The translations under genes and the position numbers were made by a program. Source: Abiotrophia sp938010525 (lineage in GTDB: Bacteria; Bacillota; Bacilli; Lactobacillales; Aerococcaceae). From it: a stretch of 64,000 bases of DNA. The notes below the pieces were generated by a model. That model saw only the letters and a program-made list of their open reading frames with translations. It searched no databases and had not been told where the DNA came from. Of this stretch, positions 43,417 through 52,518 are shown piece by piece. The stretch spans positions 62,001 through 126,000 of the forward strand of contig NZ_CALLVK010000023.1 of assembly GCF_938010525.1 (NCBI RefSeq). The letters are read 5' to 3'. How positions within the stretch are numbered: the stretch's first letter is position 1; every line of letters starts with the position of its first letter.

Positions 43417-43445
43417 AGGCTAGGAAGATTTTCCTAGCCTTTTTT
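43417..43445 (+). terminator. pnp terminator
   Basis: A perfect 10-bp stem (43417-43426 with 43431-43440), loop GATT, then five T. Confidence 0.92.
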
Positions 43446-43470
43446 CTATGCTTATCACTTTGCTACAAGC

Positions 43471-43514
43471 AAACACGAACGTTAAGTTGACAAATGATAA
43501 CAAAGTTCGAATAG
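43471..43514. promoter_or_regulatory. Paired PurR boxes upstream of purE
   Basis: Two inverted CGAAC cores lie at 43476-43480 and (complement) 43505-43509, each inside a partial match to the PurBox AWWWCCGAACWWT. They stand about 75 and 46 bases upstream of the start expected from the TATAAT at 43541, which suits activation, as by lactococcal PurR, more than direct promoter blocking. Confidence 0.6.
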
Positions 43515-43540
43515 GACTTTTATTTGCTAGCTAGGAATCC

Positions 43541-43546
43541 TATAAT
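43541..43546 (+). promoter_or_regulatory. -10 element of the pur operon
   Basis: A perfect TATAAT without a good -35 lies 49 bases before purE, consistent with an activator-dependent promoter. A TTGACA at 43487 has no matching -10. Confidence 0.55.
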
Positions 43547-43594
43547 AAGGGTAGATAGGACTTAAGAAGCTTTGCCTAGAGAAAGGGTGTTAGT

Positions 43595-44074
43595 GTGGTA
43601 AAAGTAGCAGTCATTATGGGGTCCAAGTCAGATTACGCCACCATGGTCGAAACCTGTCAATTATTGGATCAATTCGGGATTCCTTATGATAAGAAGGTCG
43701 TAAGTGCCCATCGGACACCAGATTTGCTGGTTAGCTTTGCTCAAGGAGCAAGACAAGCCGGCTATTCATTGATTATCGCTGCAGCAGGAGGGGCTGCCCA
43801 TTTACCGGGGATGGTTGCGTCTATGACAACCTTGCCGGTTATTGGTGTACCCATTAAGTCTTCGACTCTAAGCGGCCTTGATTCCCTCTATTCCATCGTC
43901 CAAATGCCCTATGGAGTGCCCGTCAACACCATGGCCATTGGAGTGGCCGGGGCAAAAAATGCGGCCGTCAGTGCCTTGGCTATGTTAGGCATGACGGATC
44001 CAAGCTATGCCCAAGTTTATCAAGATTTTAAGTTAGAACAAGAACGCCTAGTATTGGAAGAGATGACACTATGA
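43595..44074 (+). CDS. purE: 5-carboxyaminoimidazole ribonucleotide mutase (PurE, class I)
   Basis: Converts N5-CAIR to CAIR in purine synthesis. MGSKSDYATM at residues 8-17, SAHRTPD, and the AAAGGAAHLPGMVA loop define class I PurE, which works with PurK. 159 residues. It starts at GTG after GAAAGGGTG. It opens a ten-gene purine operon and overlaps purK by four bases. Confidence 0.96.
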   Translation: MVKVAVIMGSKSDYATMVETCQLLDQFGIPYDKKVVSAHRTPDLLVSFAQGARQAGYSLIIAAAGGAAHLPGMVASMTTLPVIGVPIKSSTLSGLDSLYSIVQMPYGVPVNTMAIGVAGAKNAAVSALAMLGMTDPSYAQVYQDFKLEQERLVLEEMTL

Positions 44075-45117
44075 AGATAATTTTACCCGGCCAAACTATT
44101 GGCATTATTGGAGGCGGTCAGCTAGGTCGCATGCTGGCTATGAGCGCTAAGGAAATGGGCTATAAGATCGCCATTCTGGACCCAAGCAAAGATGCTTGTG
44201 CCCGTCACTTTGCTGACACCTTCATCCATGCAGATTTTGATAACCGTAATGGATTAGAGCGCCTCTGCCATATCTCGGATGTCGTGACTTTTGAGTTTGA
44301 GAATATTGACAGTGACCTCCTGGCTGAACTAGAAAAAGACTACCATATTGTGCAGAGCGCGAGCCTACTCAAGACCGCGCAACATCGCTTGCTAGAGAAG
44401 GAGTTTGCCCGTTCCTTGGGTATCGAAACAGTTGATTACCAGTATGTAGATGGAGACACGACTGGCGTCCAAGTAGACGGTACCTATCTCATGAAGACCG
44501 TGCGCTTTGGCTATGATGGCAAGGGCCAAAGTCGGATTACAGAGGCCAGTCAGGTTCAACCCTACACCTTGCTAGAACGTCTGGTGCCACTGGATAAGGA
44601 AATCTCTGTGGTGGCCTACAAGGACCGGACGGGTATTGGTATCGTGGCAGTCGTTGAAAATGAGCACCGAAATAACATTCTCTACCGGTCCATTGTCCCG
44701 ACGACAGCAAGTCCAGAACAGGAAGCGCAAGCCATTGATTACACCCGTCGTATTCTAGAGGCGGCTGATTATTATGGTGTCCTAACGGTTGAATTCTTCA
44801 TTTCCCAGGGGCGCGTCATCTTTAACGAAATGGCGCCACGGGTCCATAATTCGGGCCACATCACCATGCAGTCCGCCAATAAGTCCCAGTTTAGAGCCCA
44901 TATTGAAGCTATTTGTGGACTAGAAGTTGGGCCCATTCAGAATCAAGCAACTACCCTCTATAACATCCTAGGTCAGGACTTGAGCTACTTCCTCAAGCTG
45001 ATTCAAGAGCTACCAGCCCACCTACATCTCTATGAGAAGGAACCGCGTCAGGACCGTAAGATTGGCCATATTAATTTCCCAGGACATATTAGATTGGAGG
45101 AACCCTTCATTGGATAA
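44071..45117 (+). CDS. purK: 5-(carboxyamino)imidazole ribonucleotide synthase
   Basis: ATP-grasp enzyme that makes N5-CAIR from AIR, bicarbonate and ATP, delivering product to PurE. GIIGGGQLGRMLA at about residues 10-22, the ATP-grasp core with VRFGYDGKGQ and the metal-binding EMAPRVHNSGH segment are present. 348 residues, slightly short of some homologues. It is coupled to purE through ATGA and overlapped at its end by the purL start. Confidence 0.95.
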   Translation: MKIILPGQTIGIIGGGQLGRMLAMSAKEMGYKIAILDPSKDACARHFADTFIHADFDNRNGLERLCHISDVVTFEFENIDSDLLAELEKDYHIVQSASLLKTAQHRLLEKEFARSLGIETVDYQYVDGDTTGVQVDGTYLMKTVRFGYDGKGQSRITEASQVQPYTLLERLVPLDKEISVVAYKDRTGIGIVAVVENEHRNNILYRSIVPTTASPEQEAQAIDYTRRILEAADYYGVLTVEFFISQGRVIFNEMAPRVHNSGHITMQSANKSQFRAHIEAICGLEVGPIQNQATTLYNILGQDLSYFLKLIQELPAHLHLYEKEPRQDRKIGHINFPGHIRLEEPFIG

Positions 45118-48100
45118 GCGAATTTTTGTTGAAAAGCGTGAGCAGTATAGACAGGAAGCTAGCCAACTCATGGATAAGCTGAATGGTGAGTACGGCTTGG
45201 GCTTAGAGGACTTACATGTCTATGTCATTTATGATATTTATGGCATCGACTCTATCACTTATGAGCAAGCCAAGGCTTCTGTCTTCTCGGAAGTCATGAT
45301 TGACCAAGTCTATGAAGAGATAGACCTAGTGCCTGGCCACTACCTAGCTTATGAAGTCCTGCCAGCCCAATATGATCAACGGGCAGACTCTGCCATACAA
45401 GCTATTGCCCTTCTTAATCAGGAAGCCAAAGTCTTGGTTCGTAGCGGTAAACTGATTACCTTTGACAAGGCCTTGAGCCCTCAAGCCTTAGCTCAAGTAG
45501 AGAAGTATTTGGTTAACCCAATTGAAGCGCGCGTTAAGGACTTGTCAGTATTGGAATTCTCGCTTGACTCTGAACCTAAACCACTTAAGGATTTAAGCGG
45601 CTTTGGTAACTTTGGCGACCAAGAACTATTGGCACTAAAGGCTGACTTGTCCCTGGCCATGAACCTAGAGGATTTACGCTTTATTCAGGACTATTTTGTC
45701 AGCGAAAAACGGGATCCAACTGAGACGGAAATTTATGTCTTAGACTGCTACTGGAGCGACCACTGCCGTCACACCACCTTTGAAACAGTCTTAGATCAAG
45801 TCATCATTAATTCTGATAAGTTCCAAGTACAAATGCAGGAAGCCTTTGATTACTATGTAAAAATTCGGGGTGAGCTAGGGATTACCAAGCCTATGACCTT
45901 AATGGATATGGCTAGCATCATGGGCAAGTACCATGTTCGAGTTCTGAAAGACCAAGCCATTGAAGTCAGTGAAGAAATCAATGCCTGCTCCTTCTTCGTG
46001 ACCGTCAATAATCAAGGGAAGGAAGAAGAATGGCTGGTTCAATTTAAGAATGAGACTCACAACCATCCGTCTGAAATTGAGCCTTTCGGGGGCGCTTCAA
46101 CCTGTATAGGGGGGGCCATCCGGGATCCACTATCGGGTCGTTCCTATGTCTATCAAGCCATGCGGGTCTCCGGTAGTGGCAATATCTTGCAAAAAAGGGA
46201 AGAAACCCTAGAAGGTAAGCTACCTCAGGTGACCATTTCGACTGGGACAGCCCACGGTAATTCCTCCTATGGGAACCAAATCGGCCTGGCTACTACCTTT
46301 GTCCGCGAACTCTATGATGATTCTTATGTAGCCAAACATATGGAAGTAGGGGCTGTGGTCGGGGCGGTCAAGGTGGGTAACTACCAACGCCAAAGCCTAG
46401 TTCCTGGCGATATTGTAGTCATGATTGGGGGTCGCACGGGGCGCGATGGTATCCAAGGGGCAAGTGGCTCTTCCGTTGAACATACCAGTGATTCCATAGA
46501 GACCGCAGCTAGCCAAGTACAAAAAGGGAACGCTCCTGAAGAACGTAAGTTACAACGCCTCTTCCGCCGTCCAGAGTTAACCCGATTAATTAAGAAATGT
46601 AACGACTTTGGTGCCGGTGGGGTCTGTGTAGCCATTGGTGAATTGGCCGAAGGCATTGAAATTCATTTGGATAAGGTTCTGACCAAGTACCAAGGCTTGA
46701 ATCCAACTGAACTAGCTATTAGCGAGTCCCAAGAACGTATGGCAGTAGCCATTGACCCAGCAGACTATCAAGCCTTTGTTGACATGTGCCGGGCAGAAAA
46801 TATTGAGTATGCCCATGTTGCTACCATTACAGACCGTCGTCGCCTGGAAATGTTCTATGGCCAAGATAAGGTCGTAGACATGGGAGCTGATTTCCTTGCG
46901 ACGGCCGGGGTTCGCCAACATGCCAAGGCACGCCTAGTCGATAATGCGGGCGCCAATCCATTCCTAGCTAAGCAAGTGAGTAAGGAAGCGGTCTTAGCTG
47001 AATTAGCTAGTTTGAATGTGACTTGCCAAAAGGGCTTGGCCCAACAATTTGATGCTTCAATTGGTAATAGCACGGTCTTGATGCCATTTGCGGGTAAGCA
47101 CCAGCTAACGCCTGTTCAAGCCAGTGTCCAAGCACTGCCAACTCTACATTCAACTAGTGACACAGCCACCATCCTGACCTATGGTTTCATTCCTAAAATT
47201 TCTCACTACTCCCCATTCTTGTCAGCTATCTATGCCGTACTAGAATCAGTTGCCAAGGTCTATGCCGTCGGCGGGACCAAGGAATCGCTCTACTTCTCCT
47301 TCCAGGAATACTTTGAAAAATTGGGCCAAGACCCGGCTAAGTGGGGCAAGGTGACGCAAGCCTTGTTAGGTTCGCTAGTAGCCCAAGAAGCGATTGGACG
47401 CCCAAGTATTGGGGGTAAGGACTCCATGTCGGGGACCTTCCACGACTTGAATGTCGTGGAAACCTTGATTTCCTTTGCTTGTGCGCCGGTCAAAATTGCC
47501 GACATTATCACGCCAGAACTCAAGTCAGAGGGTAACAAACTTTATCATGTGCCAGTCATTCGCGATGACCAAGGTTATCCAGACTTGGTAGCCACGATGA
47601 CAAACTATGAGAAAGTTCATGCCCTCATTCAAGAGGGAAGTGTCGTCTCTGCTTACGTCCAAGAAGAGGGCAGTCTAACTGCCTCCCTGGTTAAGATGGC
47701 CTTGGGAGCTGGTTTGGGCTTTGAGATTGAGTCTGTCAATGCGCTTAACTTTGATGTAGCTTCTCTGGTTATTGAAAGCACGCGGGAGCTAGCAGACTTC
47801 ACCTACCTAGGCCAGGTTCAAGCAGAAGGTCACTACCAAGTGAATGGGTTGACCTTCAGCTATGATCAACTTTACCAAGCCTACACGCAAACACTAGAAG
47901 ACATCTATCCTCTCTACCAAAACCAAGAGGCAGGCGCGACCGAGAACTTGGCGCAAGAGTCAGACCAAGTCTATGCCTATCCAGAATATGTGGATCAAGT
48001 TCAAGTGGTTATCCCTGTATTTCCGGGTACCAACTGTGAATACGATAGTGAGCGGGCCTTTATAGAAGTGGGGGCCAAGGCCCAGTCAGTGGTTATTCGT

Positions 48101-48787
48101 AACCAAAGACCTGGCGATATTGAAGCCTCTGTTAAAGACTTTGTCGCAACTGTCAAAGCTAGCCACATTATTTTCTTCCCAGGTGGTTTCTCAAGTGGGG
48201 ATGAGCCGGATGGTTCAGCTAAATTTATCGTTAACTTCCTCAAACATCCTGAAGTGACAGCTGCCATCCATGCCCATTTGGCTGACAAGAAGTTAATCTT
48301 GGGTATCTGTAATGGATTCCAAGCCCTTATTAAGTCAGGTCTCTTGCCATATGGTCAAATCAAAGACCTAACACCTAGCGACTTAACCCTCTATCGCAAC
48401 GATTCCTACCGTCATATTTCAACTACAGCCGTGACCCGTGTGGCCTCTACTCGTTCGCCTTGGACCCAAGGCTTCCAAGTAGGCCAATTGCACGAAGTGG
48501 CCTTTAGTCATGGGGAAGGGAAACTGGTTGGCGAGTCCTTAGAAGCCTTCAAAGATTTGGTAGCCTTCCAATATTGTGACTATGACGGTCAAGCAACGCT
48601 AAACGGACGCTTTAACCCTAATGGGTCACAGCTAGCCGTCGAAGGCCTAGTCAGCCCTGATGGTCTGATTCTGGGTAAGATGGGTCACAGCGAACGTTAT
48701 CATCAAGGACTTTATAAGACCAATACAATTCCAGGTCAGCAATCCATCTTTGCAAATGGAGTTCGCTACTTTAAGGGAGGAAAATAA
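45110..48787 (+). CDS. purL: Phosphoribosylformylglycinamidine synthase, single-chain type
   Basis: Converts FGAR to FGAM using glutamine and ATP. This 1225-residue protein fuses PurS-like, synthetase and glutaminase parts, unlike the separate PurS, PurQ, PurL of Bacillus. It shows FKNETHNHPSEIEPFGGAST, and a C-terminal class I glutaminase with FPGTNCEYD, catalytic Cys in GICNGFQ, and SHGEGK. The TTG at 45110, nine bases after GGAGG, gives the family N-terminus MDKRIFVEK; an ATG at 45032 lies inside purK and lacks support. It overlaps purK by eight bases. Confidence 0.95.
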   Translation: MDKRIFVEKREQYRQEASQLMDKLNGEYGLGLEDLHVYVIYDIYGIDSITYEQAKASVFSEVMIDQVYEEIDLVPGHYLAYEVLPAQYDQRADSAIQAIALLNQEAKVLVRSGKLITFDKALSPQALAQVEKYLVNPIEARVKDLSVLEFSLDSEPKPLKDLSGFGNFGDQELLALKADLSLAMNLEDLRFIQDYFVSEKRDPTETEIYVLDCYWSDHCRHTTFETVLDQVIINSDKFQVQMQEAFDYYVKIRGELGITKPMTLMDMASIMGKYHVRVLKDQAIEVSEEINACSFFVTVNNQGKEEEWLVQFKNETHNHPSEIEPFGGASTCIGGAIRDPLSGRSYVYQAMRVSGSGNILQKREETLEGKLPQVTISTGTAHGNSSYGNQIGLATTFVRELYDDSYVAKHMEVGAVVGAVKVGNYQRQSLVPGDIVVMIGGRTGRDGIQGASGSSVEHTSDSIETAASQVQKGNAPEERKLQRLFRRPELTRLIKKCNDFGAGGVCVAIGELAEGIEIHLDKVLTKYQGLNPTELAISESQERMAVAIDPADYQAFVDMCRAENIEYAHVATITDRRRLEMFYGQDKVVDMGADFLATAGVRQHAKARLVDNAGANPFLAKQVSKEAVLAELASLNVTCQKGLAQQFDASIGNSTVLMPFAGKHQLTPVQASVQALPTLHSTSDTATILTYGFIPKISHYSPFLSAIYAVLESVAKVYAVGGTKESLYFSFQEYFEKLGQDPAKWGKVTQALLGSLVAQEAIGRPSIGGKDSMSGTFHDLNVVETLISFACAPVKIADIITPELKSEGNKLYHVPVIRDDQGYPDLVATMTNYEKVHALIQEGSVVSAYVQEEGSLTASLVKMALGAGLGFEIESVNALNFDVASLVIESTRELADFTYLGQVQAEGHYQVNGLTFSYDQLYQAYTQTLEDIYPLYQNQEAGATENLAQESDQVYAYPEYVDQVQVVIPVFPGTNCEYDSERAFIEVGAKAQSVVIRNQRPGDIEASVKDFVATVKASHIIFFPGGFSSGDEPDGSAKFIVNFLKHPEVTAAIHAHLADKKLILGICNGFQALIKSGLLPYGQIKDLTPSDLTLYRNDSYRHISTTAVTRVASTRSPWTQGFQVGQLHEVAFSHGEGKLVGESLEAFKDLVAFQYCDYDGQATLNGRFNPNGSQLAVEGLVSPDGLILGKMGHSERYHQGLYKTNTIPGQQSIFANGVRYFKGGK

Positions 48788-48790
48788 ACC

Positions 48791-49498
48791 ATGAAACTCT
48801 TATACGAAGGCAAAGCTAAACAACTCTTTGATACCGGTAATCCTGAAGAGGTCTATGTTCACTATAAGAATAGTGCCACTGCCTTTAACGGGGTTAAGAA
48901 GGAAGAATTTGATGACAAGGGTAAACTCAACAATGCCATCACCAGCTTGATTTTTACCTATCTAGCAGAGCAAGGCATCCCAACTCATTTTATTAAGCAG
49001 GTCAATGAAACCGACCAAGTCTGCCGCCATGTAACCATTATTCCCTTAGAAGTGATTACCCGGAATATCGTGGCAGGCTCCATGGCTAAGAAATATGGTC
49101 TAGAAGAAGGGCGCCAATTAGCTAAACCAGTCTTTGAGTTGAGCTATAAGAATGATGCGCTTGGCGACCCCCTTATCAATGATGACCATGCAGTGGCTTT
49201 GGAACTAGTGACGGAAGCGGAACTAGCGCAAATTAAGGACTTAACCGCTCGTATTAACCAGGCCCTACAAGACTTGTTCTTAGCTGCCAACTTAATTTTG
49301 GTGGACTTCAAGATTGAGTTTGGTAAGACTAGCGACGGACAGATTATACTAGCCGATGAGATTTCACCTGATACTTGTCGACTCTGGGACAAGGATACCC
49401 GAGACAAGTTAGATAAGGACCGCTTTAGACGCGATCTAGGTGATGTCATGGCAGCCTACAAGGAAGTATTAGGGAGATTAGAAAATGCGCGGAATTAA
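48791..49498 (+). CDS. purC: Phosphoribosylaminoimidazole-succinocarboxamide synthase
   Basis: Joins aspartate to CAIR to give SAICAR. LLYEGKAKQLFDT at the N-terminus, the VRNIVAGS-type motif (TRNIVAGSMAKK) and ILADEISPDTCRLWD are diagnostic. 235 residues. ATG lies three bases after purL, with AAGGGAGG just before its stop, and the end overlaps purF by 14 bases. Confidence 0.97.
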   Translation: MKLLYEGKAKQLFDTGNPEEVYVHYKNSATAFNGVKKEEFDDKGKLNNAITSLIFTYLAEQGIPTHFIKQVNETDQVCRHVTIIPLEVITRNIVAGSMAKKYGLEEGRQLAKPVFELSYKNDALGDPLINDDHAVALELVTEAELAQIKDLTARINQALQDLFLAANLILVDFKIEFGKTSDGQIILADEISPDTCRLWDKDTRDKLDKDRFRRDLGDVMAAYKEVLGRLENARN

Positions 49499-50939
49499 TG
49501 AAGAATGTGGGGTGTTCGGGATTTGGAACCATCCCGAAGCTAGCCATGTGACCTACTTTGGTCTCCATAGTCTCCAACACCGTGGCCAGGAAGGGGCTGG
49601 GATTGTAGCCGGATCTAGTCAAGGTTTGGATAATCATCGGGGCCATGGTTTAGTCAGTGAGGTCTTTCGTGATGACAGCATTTTGGATCGTTTGTCAGGT
49701 GATCGGGCCATTGGCCATGTCCGTTATTCTACCTCTGGCACTAACCATATTGAGAATGTACAACCCTTTCTCTTTCATTTCTATGATATGGATTTGGGGA
49801 TTTGCCATAATGGGAATTTGGTCAATGCCCGTGCATTACGCAAGCGCCTTGAAGAGCGGGGGGCCATCTTCCATTCTTCCTCTGATACGGAAGTCTTGGT
49901 TCACCTCATTCGCCACAGCCAAGCGGAGACCTTCGAAGGTAAACTTCAAGAGGGCCTCAATCAACTGCGTGGTGGTTTTACCTATCTGATTGTCACCAAG
50001 GATGCCCTCTATGGAGCGGTAGACCAGCATGCCTTGCGCCCTTTAGTAATCGGCAAGATGAAAAATGGGGCCTATGTTGCCGCCAGTGAGACCTGCGCCA
50101 TTGATGTGGTCGGGGCAGAGTTCGTCTGCAATATTATGGCCGGTCAATATGTTGTCATCAACGACCAAGGCATTCGGATTGAAGCCTATGCGGTACCTCA
50201 AGCGCCTGCTGTTACTGCCATGGAATATGTCTATTTTGCTCGACCTGACTCAGTCATTGCCGGCCAGAATGTCCATGCCACTCGGAAACGTGCCGGTCGT
50301 CGCCTAGCCCAAGAAGCCCCTGCCCAAGCCGACATGGTCATTGGGGTGCCTAATTCATCACTCTCAGCTGCAACCGGCTATGCTGAAGTATCCGGACTGC
50401 CCTATGAAATGGGCTTGATTAAGAACCAATATGTAGCCCGGACCTTTATTCAACCTACTCAAGAATTGCGGGAGCAAGGGGTTCGCATGAAACTCTCTGC
50501 GGTCAAATCTATTGTGGGCGGCAAGCGAGTAGTCATGGTAGATGACTCCATCGTGCGGGGGACTACCTCGCGTCGGATTGTCCAATTACTTAAGGAGGCA
50601 GGCGCCAAAGAAGTTCATGTGCGGATTGCGGCGCCACCTATTCTCTTTCCATCCTTCTACGGCATCGATATGTCGACTTCTGGGGAATTGATTTGTGCCA
50701 ACCATAGTTTGGAGGAGGTGTGCCAGCTCATTAATGCAGATAGCTTGGCTTTTCTCAGTGAAGAAGGGCTCAAAGACGCGATTGGCCTAGAGGCTGAAGG
50801 TCCTAACAAGGGCCTCTGTATGGACTGCTTCTCTGCTGACTATGTAGCCGGTCTACACGATTATGAGCAGCAATTTTATGAGTCGCTGACCCCTATCCAA
50901 CAAGCCTATTTAGCCAAAAAGGAGGCCCAACATGAGTAA
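49485..50939 (+). CDS. purF: Amidophosphoribosyltransferase
   Basis: First committed step: PRPP plus glutamine to phosphoribosylamine. A 7-residue propeptide MRGINEE precedes the catalytic Cys8 (CGVFG), exposed by self-cleavage in Bacillus-type enzymes. The glutaminase has HRGQEGAG, and the C-terminal PRTase domain holds the PRPP loop VMVDDSIVRGTT. Cysteines near the C-terminus (CANHSLEEVC, CMDCFS) fit the Bacillus-type Fe-S cluster. 484 residues, overlapping purM by eight bases. Confidence 0.97.
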   Translation: MRGINEECGVFGIWNHPEASHVTYFGLHSLQHRGQEGAGIVAGSSQGLDNHRGHGLVSEVFRDDSILDRLSGDRAIGHVRYSTSGTNHIENVQPFLFHFYDMDLGICHNGNLVNARALRKRLEERGAIFHSSSDTEVLVHLIRHSQAETFEGKLQEGLNQLRGGFTYLIVTKDALYGAVDQHALRPLVIGKMKNGAYVAASETCAIDVVGAEFVCNIMAGQYVVINDQGIRIEAYAVPQAPAVTAMEYVYFARPDSVIAGQNVHATRKRAGRRLAQEAPAQADMVIGVPNSSLSAATGYAEVSGLPYEMGLIKNQYVARTFIQPTQELREQGVRMKLSAVKSIVGGKRVVMVDDSIVRGTTSRRIVQLLKEAGAKEVHVRIAAPPILFPSFYGIDMSTSGELICANHSLEEVCQLINADSLAFLSEEGLKDAIGLEAEGPNKGLCMDCFSADYVAGLHDYEQQFYESLTPIQQAYLAKKEAQHE

Positions 50940-51936
50940 ACACTATGCAGCCAGTGGCGTGAGCCTTGAAGCCGGTTATGAATCTGTCGAACGTATTAAG
51001 AAACATGTGGCTAGAACCAAAAATTTGGGCATGCTAGCCTCCATCGGGAGTTTTGGTGGCTGCTTTGATTTGAGCGCCTATCATTTCAAAAATCCCGTCT
51101 TAGTAAGTGGGACCGATGGGGTAGGGACCAAGCTCAAGCTGGCCTTTGAGCTTGATATCCATAACACTATTGGGATTGATGTGGTGGCTATGTGCGTAAA
51201 CGATATCTTGGCCCAAGGAGCTAAACCACTCTTCTTCCTAGATTATCTTGCGGTAGGTAAGAACTATCCAGAGCAAATCGAAGCTATTGTCAGTGGTGTG
51301 TCCGATGGCTGTGTCCAAGCTGGCTGTGCCATTGTAGGTGGTGAGACAGCAGAGATGGCAGGTTTCTATGAAGACGGCGAGTATGATATTGCGGGTTTCT
51401 GTGTAGGGGCCCAAGAGAAGGAACTCTTACTTTCTCCTGACAATACTCGGGCTGGTCAAGTTGTAGTTGGTCTCCCTTCAAGTGGAGTCCATTCAAATGG
51501 TTTTTCGCTTGTTCGTAAGATTATTAGCGACCATGATTTAGACCTCAAGTCAGCCTTTGGCAACTCGACCTTAGGTGAGACCCTCCTAACGCCTACGCGT
51601 ATCTATGCCAAGGAAGTGGAAGCCGTTATGGCCCAAGTCAAAGTAGCCGGTATCGCTCATATTACGGGAGGTGGCTTTCATGAGAATCTACCTCGTTGCT
51701 TGGCACCCGGACTGGGTATGAGCCTTGATAGCAAGGCCTATCAAGTGCCAGAAATCTTCCACTATTTGAGTCAAGTAGGACAGGTAGACTGGGAGGAAAT
51801 GTACCATGTCTTCAATATGGGAGTTGGTCTAGCCTTTGTAGTAGAGCCTGAAGATGTTAAAACCGTCTTGGACCTCCTGCCGGATGCCTTTGTTTTAGGC
51901 CAAGTAACTGACCAAGAAGGGATTGTTATCTCATGA
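50932..51936 (+). CDS. purM: Phosphoribosylformylglycinamidine cyclo-ligase
   Basis: Closes the imidazole ring, FGAM to AIR. LVSGTDGVGTKLKLAFEL near residues 58-75, VAMCVNDILAQGAKPLFFLDY and HITGGGFHENLPR are standard AIR synthase blocks. 334 residues. ATG follows AAAAAGGAGG and the stop overlaps purN by four bases. Confidence 0.97.
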   Translation: MSKHYAASGVSLEAGYESVERIKKHVARTKNLGMLASIGSFGGCFDLSAYHFKNPVLVSGTDGVGTKLKLAFELDIHNTIGIDVVAMCVNDILAQGAKPLFFLDYLAVGKNYPEQIEAIVSGVSDGCVQAGCAIVGGETAEMAGFYEDGEYDIAGFCVGAQEKELLLSPDNTRAGQVVVGLPSSGVHSNGFSLVRKIISDHDLDLKSAFGNSTLGETLLTPTRIYAKEVEAVMAQVKVAGIAHITGGGFHENLPRCLAPGLGMSLDSKAYQVPEIFHYLSQVGQVDWEEMYHVFNMGVGLAFVVEPEDVKTVLDLLPDAFVLGQVTDQEGIVIS

Positions 51937-52505
51937 CCCAAGCCAAAAAACGCGTTGCTATCTTTGCCTCAGGGACCGGGTCTAATTTTCAAGCGCTAGC
52001 CGACGACGACCGATTGAAAGAAATCATGATTATCAGCAAATTAGTCTGTGATAAGCCTGGCGCGCCAGTTGTGGCCAAGGCCCAAAGCCGTGGCATCGAC
52101 TGCTTTGTCTTTAGTCCTAAGGATTATGCCAACAAGGCCCAGTTTGAAGCAGCCATTCTAGAGGCTATTGAGCCAGTTGACCTGATTGTTTTGGCAGGTT
52201 ATATGCGGATTGTTTCTCCCTACCTATTAGAGCATTACAAGGGGCCCATGATTAACTTACATCCTTCCTTGTTGCCAAAATACAAGGGAGTAGACGCCAT
52301 TGGACAGGCCTATCGGGCAGGCGATAGTGAAATTGGGATTAGTGTCCACTATGTCAATGAAGAGTTAGACAGTGGCCAGGTCATTGCCCAAGCCAGTCTC
52401 CAACATCCAGCGGATGAATCCCTGGAGGAATTAACGCAACGTATTCACGACTTGGAGCATGAACTGCTACCTCAGGTCGTCTATCAATTATTAACCCAAG
52501 AATGA
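51933..52505 (+). CDS. purN: Phosphoribosylglycinamide formyltransferase
   Basis: Transfers a formyl group from 10-formyltetrahydrofolate to GAR. FASGTGSNFQAL at the start, and the catalytic Asn, His and Asp in INLHPSLLP and ELDSGQVIAQ are present. 190 residues. It is coupled to purM by ATGA and followed by purH after 13 bases. Confidence 0.96.
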   Translation: MTQAKKRVAIFASGTGSNFQALADDDRLKEIMIISKLVCDKPGAPVVAKAQSRGIDCFVFSPKDYANKAQFEAAILEAIEPVDLIVLAGYMRIVSPYLLEHYKGPMINLHPSLLPKYKGVDAIGQAYRAGDSEIGISVHYVNEELDSGQVIAQASLQHPADESLEELTQRIHDLEHELLPQVVYQLLTQE

Positions 52506-52518
52506 GAAGGAGGGCAAT

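Noticed and set aside
43476..43492. LexA box or TTGACA promoter upstream of purE
   Set aside because: The GAAC core lacks a GTTC partner at four bases, and TTGACA at 43487 has no -10 at 16-18 bases; PurR boxes explain the site better.
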